From Gnetum montanum (lineage: Eukaryota > Streptophyta > Gnetopsida > Gnetales > Gnetaceae): 64,000 nt of DNA. The notes under the pieces were generated by a model. It ran no database searches and was not told where the DNA came from. It saw nothing but the letters and a program-made list of their open reading frames with translations. Every line of letters begins with the position of its first letter. The first letter of the stretch is position 1. Below, piece after piece: positions 22,120-33,900 of the stretch. The position numbers and the translations under genes are program-made. The stretch is from assembly GCA_015680685.1 (NCBI GenBank), contig MNCI01033474.1:1358085-1422084 (forward strand). The letters are read 5' to 3'.

Positions 22120-25100
22120 ATGTATGGAAGAAAAGCTGTTCGACTTTTGCAAGAACTTGCCAATGGGGATCAGGAAAAGCTCCCTAGATTCGATGTATGG
22201 CTATGTTTGTTTCCATATTTTTTTTTTCGATTGCATTTTGATAGCACAAATTAATAATTCGGCCGCTTCAAAGTTCTACATTTTGGGTAGTAAATAAAAT
22301 GATACGTTTTGTGCGTAAATTTGCGTCTGGTCGTATATTTTATGTTCGCAATTTCTAAGGTCTCTGTGGTTGATAGCTTGCTGATCTTGAACATGAAATT
22401 ACAAATTTAATAACAAATTGTAATTGCTTTTAAGTGCCAACGTGCTAGTCGAATCCAAATATACAATATAATTTGTCATCTTGCAACCGCTGCCGAATTC
22501 CTGGGAAAGCTTGATGGGTTAGCTTAGTAGTAAGAGTCTTGGCTTGTAACCCTAGGTATAGCTTAGTAGTAGCTCAGTAGTAAGAGTCTTGGCTTGTAAC
22601 CCTAAGTATAGGTTCAATTTTTGCTGGGCAGCATTGAGTTATAAATTTTTTTAAAAAATTCATAAAATAGATTCTGAAACTGGTGTGATAGATACAAGGG
22701 ATTCAGTTGACCTAATGTAAAAGGAATTCTGAAAGTGGAAGTGGTTGATACATCCAAAGGGCCTCAGTAGATGTAAGTGAAAAATTTTAGTTTCAGTTTT
22801 AATAAACTAAACTTCTTAATTATTTGAAAATTACATAATAATGAAGATAGCAATAGAGTACCTTCTAGTGAAAAGGCTTGTTAGTTTATCGATTTATTTT
22901 GAAAGTTCAGTCAAAACAACTTTAAACCATATTAAGAGAAACTTAACAGAAAACTAACATTTTAAACTTTGACTAAAAAATTGTTTTTTACTTGCAGAAT
23001 GATTTATTTGAGCAGGTTTTGCAAGAAAGTAACGAGCACCATTTTCAGCTCAACGATAGATTGCTGTGAGTTCTTTACTGAATGATATTGTAAATTGTTT
23101 TTCTTTTGGTAAATGTTTCACTTACGAGATTTCAGTTATCTTGCATACCTGCATTTCATTTATGAAACTGGAACTGAATATTTCTTTTCTGTTTTCTAAT
23201 GTCCACGTGGAATGTTTGGGATCTATTGTTGAACATTCAGCTATTTATTTTACAGGATTTGTTACATCCTAGCAAAAACGCTTTTGACCAAACATGTAAC
23301 TTGCAGAAATCAAGTTACAAGTCTTACCAACACGCTAAATTATGTTTATAAGTTACTGGGGAAAACAGTTTATTAGCTTAAGCATTCAAGTTTAAAATCC
23401 AACTGTTAAGTGCCAAGCATTGAATGTCCCTGGTTTATTTTGCAAATTTTTAAAGGGATCTTATACTACAAATATACCACTTCTGGATTAGCAAATGATG
23501 TGAAAGAGTGCTTTCATCACCTGTTAGTACAGAGGCTAGTAACTTTCTATGTCATGTAGAAATTTTCAGTGAAGCAAGGCTTACGTGAATTCTACCTTCC
23601 TGGTTTTTTTCCTATAACATGATTACTGCCTTTATTAAGACTTACTGTATTTTTCCTTATTTTTAGAAAAAGATTATATGGATTATACAACTTGATAGCC
23701 GTCGATTAGATGGATTTAGCAAGCACCTATTTATAAAGCATGAAATGCTGGATTTCCAGCTTCTTGTGTGACCACTAGCATTTTCAACAGAACACAGTAC
23801 TGCATATCTAAGTGTAAAGTTATTCCTAAAACCTTGGTACCAGACAATGCTACTGCAGCTTGATATCAGGAAAGCAAGCTAATTGCACATTCTGCTAAAA
23901 GAAAGACATGATTTGTGGTGCATAATCTTTTATCTCCATCACTTACCGACTATAACATTAGGATAGCCTCATCATAAGGTAGACCTGCAACGAATTATAT
24001 CTGTAACATTTTTTCTTTATCAACAATGGATTTGTTTCCCAAGTTTCCATAGAGTAATATGTGATGAATATACTAATTGTTCATGACTTGGCACAATATT
24101 TGTTTACACTGGTCTAGCGCACAACATAGTGATGAAATTGTGTTTTAATACATATTTCTATATCTAGCAATGAATTGTTTTAGATTTACTGTATGCTATC
24201 TTACAATGAAAACCCGTTGCATCAAGAGCTCGTCCGCTATTTTGTATACTGTAATGTTCAGAAGCAACATCTTTTAGGGATTTATCAAAAATAAATCTCA
24301 AATTGAAAATAAGGATTGATACTGGTGTAATTTGGACTTTTATAATTGCTCAATAAAACAATACAAATAGACATACAGAAAGAACTGAATTTGACAAAAG
24401 GAGAAAGGTGCGTTATTTTTCATTCCTACTAGCAAGAAAAAATAGATTCCATTCTTCATTTCCTTTTGTTAGGTGCTTAAGGCAAAGAGGACTTCATCGG
24501 TCATAATGCTGAGCTTTGAAAAGTTCAGTATGTGCTGAAAAGTTCATTGTCAACGTGCTTGACTGGCTCTGTTAAGTCATCCACAACTAAAAATTGTGCT
24601 TGAAACCCAAAAGTTGCCCGTTGCTGTCATCTTGTTAATGACACCTTGAACCTTTCGTCTTCTCAACTGCTAAATGCTGTCTTATTGGCAATGTCATAGC
24701 TTTCAACCAACTAGAGCAGTTGTAGTTAACTTTATTATAAGGCTGTAAAGCCTGGATGCCCGCTGTGTATTTACATCCCTGGCTTAGTCAACGGTCAATT
24801 AATCTTACAAGTATTTTCTTGAACTCAGTATTAGTTAAAGTTTATTGCAGAGTAAAACAAAACAAAATTGAAATCAAACGGTTTTTTAGTATGTCCATGT
24901 TGAGACTGTTGGAATCTATGTGCATGGAATTTCTTTGAGCAGGAATTCAAAGAATTAAGTGAAAGGATACCCGTTGTATTTTACAGTGTTCATTTATATT
25001 TCAGTATATGGTGTTGGGATTATGCCCGGAATTCATATGATGCAAAGTCAAGGTCCTACCAAAATCCTACAATGCATGATACATTCTAAGATGAGGGTGA

Positions 25101-26175
25101 TAAGTTAACAGATTAGAATCTTTGAGGGATCCTTTTGGCCAATGTGTAAATGAATGCATTTTCAATGCCTTGATGATCATCATAGACTTATCCTATTAAG
25201 CTAAAGTAACCCTTTGTTTGATAGAGTTTGCTGCTGTTATTGTTCAGTTACAGTAATCATGCTTAGCATTTCTGTGCCATTATTACAGGAACATTCAAGA
25301 GGCAGGTTTGGATTTGGAAACCACCCGCAATCCAGATCACTATGGAGCTGTTATTCATCATATAGCATTACTTCGCAATAAGCGCTGCCTTATGTGTTAT
25401 ATGTAAGTATGCAAGTGGATAGGTATTGTAAATGCAAGCTTACCAAGGTATTTATCTGGATGTACATCATTTGTTTGTCAAGTACATTATTAAAAGTTAG
25501 TGAAAGTTATTATTTTCAACATTGATATAAAATGGCAGGTACCGCCGAGCAAAGATAATCCAGAATCTAAGGTGGAAACTTGGATCGGTGCTTCCTCAGG
25601 ACATTCAAATGATGTTGACTTCATCTGAGAAGGAATATTTCAAGAGTTACTCTGAAATATTAGGATCATATATGTCAGACATAGATGTTGATCTGAATGT
25701 GGTGGGTTATGCTTTTAATGTTTATTTTTTTAATATGAAAAGTTATACAGCTTATTGATCTTTGAAAATAATCCCTTTCCATCATGCAGAAATAATAATG
25801 TGTTCTGGTTCAGAGTAAAGTAGTTGCATTTACTTCATTTCACGCATCATTTTTGCAGGATACGATCCCTCCGAAAGACCCATACGTCCAAGTCCGTGTT
25901 GTTGAAGATGTGGGCAATATAGCACTCGATGATCAGTATGCAGCATTGACCCGCAATTCTGTGCATTTGCTTAAGCGGACAGAGGCAGAGCCACTTATTT
26001 CGAAGGTTTTCTTTTGTTATTCCCATTATTGTCAATTTTTATTTGTCTAAGCTTGCTTTGTTTATTCCACTTTCTTTGAGATTGTTGAAAAATGGTTTGG
26101 TATATAAAGGGCACCTCCGTGTTGATTATATTTTTACCCCAAATGCAGGGCATAATGGAGGAATACATCACATAA
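22120..26175 (+). CDS. PSF1: GINS complex subunit PSF1 (GINS1), six exons, complete
   Basis: PSF1 is one of four subunits of GINS, which joins Cdc45 and MCM2-7 to form the replicative helicase in the nucleus. Exons are 22120-22194, 22998-23065, 25289-25402, 25539-25701, 25859-26005 and 26149-26175. All introns are GT-AG. They sum to 594 nt, 197 residues, the usual PSF1 length. The start is MYGRKAVRLLQELANGD; plant PSF1 begins MYGRK. Other conserved parts are RNPDHYGAVIHHIALLRNKRCL (split by the window of exon 3), YRRAKIIQNLRW, EKEYFKSYSEILGSYM, PPKDPYVQVRV and SVHLLKRTEAEPLI. No stop or frameshift is present. The 2.2-kb second intron and a SINE-like insert in intron 1 are typical of a large genome. 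The last exon has only nine codons including TAA. Confidence 0.96.
22512..22700 (+). mobile_element. SINE-like tRNA-derived repeat with doubled head, in PSF1 intron 1
   Basis: TAGCTCAGTAGTAAGAG (A box) and GGTTCAATT (B box, about 22611) have tRNA-like spacing, followed by GCTGGGCAGCATTGAGTT. The A-box half is present twice in tandem (about 22520-22558 and 22571-22609). The same tail words recur at 28.8 and 29.4 kb. It is not a functional tRNA gene because no cloverleaf closes. Confidence 0.55.
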
Positions 26176-28750
26176 AATAGATTGGTTATGTTACAAGGCC
26201 CAAGCTGTAGCTTCATATTTGTAACAAGCCGAAAAAGATTTTATTAAACCATTTTTTTTGTGATTATGGTGTATAGTGGTAAACATTTTGTCGGGCATTT
26301 ATGAGCTATAGTATGAATGGATAAATTTTGTATATTAACCTTTAAAATCTGTTAATTATTTTATGTTTTACAAAATTATTAAACATTAATTTGAGGGTCA
26401 TAAAATAATCTTCAAATTCCGGGTGTTTGGTTTATACATTCCATATTATATGTGCAGGTTTGTCTAGTAGCTAAGGTAGCATAAATTGTTTTTACATCAT
26501 TAAAGGGTAAAAAAAACTCATTACAAATGATCAAAGTTGGATTAGCCTATTAAGTACAAACATTGCTACCATGCTAATATCTTGAAGTTTAAAATTGACC
26601 ATATGCTGAAGAAACATAGAATCGAACTAAAGGAGCATATGTATCTAAAGTTTGTTCCATGAAAATAATAAATTTAGTGTGAAAATGACTAATAGTTTTT
26701 TTCTTCAATCTTAACCAAAAAAAAAAAACACATGGTGTTTTCTTTTACATAACCATTTGATTTTAAAACTATGAAAATATAAAACAATCACCTTTTTTTT
26801 TTCTAAAAAAAGATGAGGATAATTTAGTTTGATAGGTCTTTGGTTAATACATTTAGTTGTAGTCTTAGAAATCAAGGATTTTTTTTGGTTCCCTTTTATT
26901 TATTGTGTGTTGCTTTATGGTTGAGCTACCAACTAATTTAGCTATGTATATAATTTATATCTCTAATTTTGTTGAGAGAATATTTTCTTTTTACAAAAGA
27001 AAGTTAAATAGGTTGATTTTTAAAAAGTTTTATATTATAAAGGAAAAATTTTGATAAATATACTTTATTATTACATTATTGTTACAACATGTTATAGATT
27101 AAATATATATTATTTATTGCTACTGAAGTACAATTGGCAGTTGGCTTCTACATGATTCGTCACCTTGTGGTCCTATACGTAGCTCTTATTGTTATTATTA
27201 TTAAAGAATTACAAATAGTAATTGGCCTCTACATGATGCCTCACCTGAAGAGCTGAAGAGCTGTACATAGCTTGTATTTTGCTTTTCTTATGTTTTGTCC
27301 TAGATATTATTTTGCTTTACCCTTAAGGTATTATGAACAAAAAAATATATTATTTACTGTTTAGAGGACAATTGATAGTTGTCCGATAGGCGATCTCTCT
27401 GCTAAAAACCATAACCATATCAGTGCATCTTATAATTATGTTAATAATGTTGTGACGTTTTGTTTCAAGCTGTCCTTTTTGTTTCAAGCTTGTTCAAACA
27501 TTGGCTGCTCTACTGTTAACGTACCATGGACAGAAATGCATTTATTTATTTTGGTATTGCCAGTGCTCTAACAGTTTATGGTAGATAGCGATGCATCTCA
27601 AATATTTCTATGGTACTGTGTGCTTTGATAGGTTATGATGGGCACATGAGCCATGAAAATGAAACCCACAACGTTTTATTGAACATAGGTTGTGATAATG
27701 ATCAACGTGGGCAACGCTACTATTGAGCTACTAGTAATAACATGTTTTAAAATTATTTTTCCAGGGGAAATGAAATTCTCAACATGGACTGCACATTATT
27801 TTTTGCCCTATACAGTAAAGATTTTAGTGGACGAGACTATTATCAAGATACTATTGAGCTACCACTTGCCGAGAGTCATAGCAACACATTTTCAAACCTT
27901 TTTACAGGATAGCAAGTGTGAGAAGTAGGCTTTGAACCTAATAACTTTTTGTTGAACATAAATTGCTCTACTATTGAGGTACCACTCATAAAAATGTATT
28001 TTAAATTTTAAATTTTGCTAATTCATATCTAAGTGCTTTAGTTATCTTAGATGGATTATGACATTATAAAATGTCATCCATCTTGTTATACTCGATCTAT
28101 TTAAAGCACACAACGTTGTCTTATCCTTTTTCATTCCTTTTTATGAATATATTTACATTTCATCATTTCAAACTTAATAACACTAATTACAAGTTATAAA
28201 GTTATTAAAGTTATATGCTTTGATTAAAATGTATGGTCCACAATCCCATAAATGCTGATTGTTATTTACTTATCCATGGTTACTTTATAAATAAAGTATT
28301 CTCAAACTAGAATGCAAAGTAAAAATATAAATAGGTAAGTTAAATGAATATTGAACAAATCATCAAACTTACATCTAAGCTTGAAATGTGCGATTAACAT
28401 TACACGTAGTAAAACTTAGGTAATTGACATAATCATGCTTCAAAAATAACTTGAAAATTTAACTTGTTACCTGTAAAGTAATAAGCTTACATGGTGGGTT
28501 GCATTCTCATCATTGAGAACCAATACAAATGATATAAAATCTTTAAAAAGAATTCAAGCATTTGAACTAGCTTAATGATGATAAGGTTCTGTTGCTACTT
28601 TCAAACCTCTATAAAATGTCAATGAATAGTGGCTCATTGTCTAAGATAGATTTCTAAACAAGAGCTTGTTGATTTAAGTTACACACAAAACACTTTCATG
28701 TTCTATGTAAGAAGCACCTTTATGTTTAATATAAGTCTTATAAAAATAAT
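26176..28750. other. intergenic AT-rich DNA downstream of PSF1
   Basis: It contains the PSF1 3' flank and then low-complexity AT-rich sequence with T and A runs (for example 26720-26810). No gene, LTR or LINE is recognised. The 78-codon frame at 27692-27928 shows no known domain. Confidence 0.6.
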
Positions 28751-28990
28751 GCGGTGTTAGCCTAATGGTAAAGACTCTTAATTTAAAAGCATAAGTTATG
28801 TGTTTGACTCTAGTGGGCATTGTTGAGTTTTAGAGTTACCAAGAGTAATGGTGTCACAATTGGAAAACATCGTTTGACACCACCTGAGAGTCCTAGTAGC
28901 AACAACGAGAGTGAGGGTAGACTTAAGGTGAACTACACCTTAATGCTATGCACTTTGTATCACAACATAGTACACAACCCATTAGCCAAT
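28751..28990 (+). mobile_element. SINE-like tRNA-derived repeat
   Basis: TTAGCCTAATGGTAAAGACTC (A-box-like) and GTGTTTGACTC (B-box-like) are followed by GTGGGCATTGTTGAGTTTTAG. That matches the downstream words of the 22.5-kb copy. Confidence 0.5.
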
Positions 28991-29366
28991 GGTGAGATGT
29001 GTTAGTATGGTCATAAACATCAATTATGCAACTACACACACATAGTCATACAACAAACATACAACACAATACATCAACTCCCTTAGAAGGACTATGATAT
29101 GTTTCTATATTAATGCATCTAGCCCTAAGCCCAAGCTCAAAAAGAGGGTGGTGGCTTGAGCTTCAAAGCAAAGCTCCTTCGCAAACCCACATATCCTTGT
29201 GATGAAGTTCACAAGGAATCAGGGCCCATATAGTTCTACATCATGGTATGGAGATCCTTTGGGTTCTATGCTACTTTAACCATCATATATTGGAAGTCTT
29301 ATAAAAGTATCATGTTGCCTATATGTCTTAGAGATGCATATAGTCAATAATAAGTGAATAAAAAAT

Positions 29367-29560
29367 GAGGTGTGAGCCTAATAGTAAGATTTTTTATGTA
29401 GACACTCCAAGTTATGGGTTTGATTATGGTAGGCAATGCTAAGTTATGAAGTTACTTTGTGATTGTGATTCTGGTGGAGGTGGGATAGTAGAATGTTTGT
29501 GATTGTGGAATTTGCAATAAGAATTAATGGAAAATTGTATAAAACATGAATGAGTTTTAT
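29367..29560 (+). mobile_element. SINE-like tRNA-derived repeat, second copy in this spacer
   Basis: GAGGTGTGAGCCTAATAGTAAG, then GGGTTTGATTATGG and GTAGGCAATGCTAAGTTATG, follow the same order as the copy at 28751. The anticodon region is diverged. Confidence 0.5.
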
Positions 29561-29700
29561 TTTGTGTTGGAGCTATTCTATGTAAGTTCTAGGAAAGTAT
29601 CATGTTGGCTATCTTTGGTGTATATACTTGTTTAATTATATATTTATAATATATACCTATAACTTAGCCAAGAGAATCTTACAAAAACCCGGTTGAATCT

Positions 29701-29750
29701 TACAAAAACTATCTAAGTTGCATTTTACAAGAACTATCTAAGTTGCATTT
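29701..29750. repeat. 25-bp tandem duplication
   Basis: Two adjacent units of the form TACAARAACTATCTAAGTTG plus CATTT differ at one base. Confidence 0.85.
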
Positions 29751-30090
29751 TACCATATTCAGTGTGTTCCATACCAATTTTGATCAAATCGCATTGCATG
29801 ATGAGAATGATAACTATTTCCAAGTTTGGTAATAAATCTTGTCTTGCAAAGTATTTTTGAATTCTCATGGATTGTTCTTTTCCATACATGCTCCCCTTGC
29901 AAAAACCAAGTTGAAATTTCATTAATTTACTTAATTGAAAACTATCCAAGTGGCTATTTTACCATATTCGATGTATTTCATAACAATTTTGATCAAATTG
30001 TAATGATTGCATGATAAGAAGGATAACTATTTCCAAGTTTGGTAATAAATCTTATGGATTGTTCTTCTCTATGCATGCTCCCCTTGGCCT
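29751..30090. repeat. diverged direct duplication of about 140 bp
   Basis: Sequence from TACCATATTC to ATGCTCCCCTTG occurs at 29751-29898 and again at about 29959-30088. Long shared runs include AACTATTTCCAAGTTTGGTA. A short deletion and scattered changes separate the copies. Confidence 0.75.
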
Positions 30091-30934
30091 TTATAATTCT
30101 ATTCCATGTTAATTGCAATACAAAGATATAAACATAGAAGCCACAAATTTGCTTGAAGCAAATATGTTAAAGTTATTGATAAAAATTTTATTTAGTGTTA
30201 CCTATAGGCTCTCCCTAGAATGTTATGGATGAAATAGTATTTAGCTACTAATAAGTTCTTGTTGGAGCATTATGGATATAATATTATTTACTAGTACTTA
30301 TCAAAGGATAGTTGGCCAAAATAATTATAGGGTTGTCATTAAATTAGAACTTTATAACTCAACATTGCCCATGAGAATCAAAATGGAGCTTCCAAATGAA
30401 GAATCTTACAACCAACCTAACACTTCATTGTTAAAAGTTAAGCATACATATAATTAATGATAGGCCATAGTTGCATAGTATAATGTTTGGGATTATGGAA
30501 TTTACAATAATAATCAATAGCAAATTTTATATTCTTTTTGGGAAGGCATTTTTTTTTAAAAGACAAAGCCTAATCCTTTTCTTACCTAGAGAAGTTTTTT
30601 AAGGATTTGTTAAAATGATAAAAACCTTTAAAAAACATTCCCAAAACTGTTGGGCCTTCCAATTTCCATTATGTTATTTTGGAGTTTTATATCTTTTCTG
30701 TGTTTATAAAGTGATGTAAAATTTTATCTCATTAGGGAATATGAACTTGCAATTTTTTTAGAACCTCTTGTTGTGACCAGGCTTCATAGAACCCGGGTTT
30801 TTTGTTGGTTAAAAAACAAACAGAAAGTTTTACTGAAATTTTATTACGCTTAAACAGACAAGTAATTTAGGATGTTTAATAATCATGTCTAATATTTGAA
30901 ATTTTTATCACATAAAGCTCGTAGTAATGCTACT
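30091..30934. other. AT-rich spacer and 3' flank of the dehydrogenase gene
   Basis: No coding signal is seen. The part next to 30934 is the likely 3' UTR of the minus-strand gene. A poly-T run lies at about 30550. Confidence 0.5.
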
Positions 30935-33900
30935 TTATATGCGGGATCTGGGATTGCTTTTCTGAGGTAATTGTTCATAGGAGTAAACTCCTCTTCCAGT
31001 TTTGCGGCCACAGTACCCAGCATCAACATATTGTACAAGAAGTGGACAAGGAACATATTTGCTTTCACCCAGACCAGAGTAGAGAACTTTCATGATTGAT
31101 AAGCACGTATCCAACCCAATTAAATCTGCTAGCTGCAGTGGACCCATGGGATGATTGGTTCCTAGTTTCATTGCAGTATCAATATCTTCTTTTTTTGCCA
31201 CACCTGTATACAGAGCATAAAATGCCTCATTGATCATTGGCATGAGGATCCTGTTAACAATAAAACCAGGGAAGTCCTTGGAGCATATTGCTACTTTGTC
31301 AAACCTGCATGAAGAAGTTAATTGGATTTTATCAATTGAATGCATACTGCCATAGTTGTTGTTGTTGTTTTAACCTTTCTCTAATTTTAGTTGGAAAAGC
31401 ATACATAAGGTTAAAGGAAAGACATCCAAATAAGTGTTCAGTTTCAAATTCATAAATATCATGAAGGAAACACAAATCACAGTAAATAACTTCAGGCAAT
31501 AAGTGCGAATTTCCATATAGCAATGTGTAACAAAAAAATAAATTTCTCCATTAGTTATGAGCTGGTTGACCTGGAGGTCATGGGGTGTTGATTCACTTGG
31601 AGTAATTGTCGGAGGGGCACTGACCGTGTTCAGTCCAGGATCAATTGCGTTTGGGTAAGCCAGTGCCTTATGCTGGAATATGACATCACGGCAGAGGGAA
31701 AGGAGAGACAAGCTTCAGACCACCGATCTGTTGTGTGCCAGCTCCGGTTGGGGGAGAGACAGGAGCCCAGGCCATTCAAGTTTGAGTGAGCTTGGCTGCA
31801 CAAAGCCTGGATGAAACCAATGGTGGCAGCAATTTGGGACAATTACACGAGGGCATAGGAGCCTTGACAGTTCCTAAGGGATGGGTTGCTAGAGCTGAAA
31901 AACAATATCAAGGCCAAAGCATTAGATGATAACTGCAGCTTCCCGGGGACACAAACAGCAGGTGTAGATGGATTTGCAGGAGATCCAACAATTGCAGGAA
32001 ATGGGGGCGGCCGGGGATGTTGAAGAACAGGAGCTACTCAGGGAACTTCAAGAGCTGGATAGGGAGAAAGAGAGCTATTAGCGATTGCGGTCAAGGGTGA
32101 CTTGGTTGCGGGAAGGGGACAAACATACACAATTCTTCTTTGCCACAGCCAAACAAAATAGAGCCCACAGGAACAAAATCCAACATTTGCTAGAGGGTAT
32201 CGATGGGGGAGGTCCACAGAGCAACATGGGGGGGTTGGATGCATTGCAAAAATATTGGGGAGATATATGGAGATGGCAGGCCATGGAACCAATCTCCTTG
32301 CCAATCACAAGGATCATCATGAGTGCTGACAACGCCAATTTACTACGTCCCTTCTCACAGGAGGAGCTACAACAAGCTTTGAAATCCATGCAGTCCAACA
32401 AGGCTCCGAGTCTAGATGGATCGCTGATTGAATTTTTTAGGGAGTATGAGGATCTTGTGGGACCCAATTTGCTGGATACATACAACAGTATGCTTAGTTG
32501 GCAGTAGGTTAGGAGGGAAATCAATTGCTCCAAGGTGATGCTGCTACCCAAGGTCCTAAACCCGATAGCACCCAGATATTCTTGGCCTAACGGGGTTTGC
32601 AACACGCTGCTATATGTTTTCTCCAAACAGCTAGTTGGATGCCTTACACTGTTGATGGGGAAGCTAGTTGGGGAGCATCATGCCAGGTTCGTGAAGGGCT
32701 GGTACCTGCAAGACCAGGTGTTACTCTTGCAAGAGATCTTGCACTCAATTAAGAGGGCTAGATTTCTAGGCATGTGCATCAAACTAGATATAACCAAGGC
32801 CTATGACACTGTGAGCTAGTTGGCACTTAGGAAGGTGATGATAGAAAAGGGGTTCGATGCATAGTTTGTCAATCTTTGTATTAAAATGCAATGAAGTGGT
32901 AGGTATTCCCTTGACATTGATGGGAGGCTTTGTGGGTTTGTTGGAACAAGATGTGGATTGAGGTAGGGGGATCTGTTGTCACCACTTTTATTTATCATGG
33001 TCATGGACTTGTTTAAAGGCTATTGTCTGGACGAAGGTGTTCAAGGGCTACAGGTTGTTGGAGTGCACAGTGTGGTAGCCCATTATGCAGATGATACAAT
33101 GGTGTTTTCCAGGGCTGCAGTGCTATAGGTTGTGGCCTTGTTACGGGCAATGGAGAGGATGCAGCAGGAGGTTGGCCTAGAAGTCAATAAAGAAAAATCA
33201 GCCACTTATTGCACCCACACGGAGGGAAGGGTGTAAGCCAAGATTACACAAATGCTAGGTATTTTACTGGGATAGGCACATGACACGTATATGGGGATGC
33301 CTATTTTTGACTAGAATAGGCAGAGGACTTGGTAGGGACTAATAGAGCGGGTATAGCAATGGACGACACTTTGGACTGGTCAATTTCTATCTAGGAAAGG
33401 GAAGATGGTGTTGGCAATGATGGTCCTAATGGCGATTGCCTAGTTTACAGCGTCCATGGCAACACCTCCAACCATGGTGGTGCAAAAAATTGATAGCATT
33501 GTGAGGGAGTTTGTGTGGTCGAGAGGCAAAGGGAGCTGGAAAATGCATTTGGTGTCGTGGATGGTCATAGTGTGGCCCAAACTAGCGAGGGGCATCGATA
33601 TTTTGGGATTTGGAGACAAAATGGCATTGGGCACTCACCAGCTGATAAATAGGTACATGGGGCAAAGAGAGGGGGTTGCGCCATGGGTGTAGATGTTGTG
33701 ATGGAAATATCAGTGATGGGAGGCTCATCTAGAGTGCTCACAACTTTGGAAGAATTTTTGCCGCCATGCTGATGTGGTGGAGCAGCTTAGATTGTTGGGG
33801 CAACACCCAAAGGAATTGGTCAAATTCTGGTATCCATAGGAAGAGGGATGGGCCGAAATCTAGAAGGGTCGTCTCCCTAAAAAGATCAAGGCGTTCAGAT

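Noticed and set aside
22512-22640. tRNA gene in PSF1 intron 1
   Set aside because: A and B boxes are present but acceptor and T stems do not pair, and the head is duplicated; a SINE fits better.
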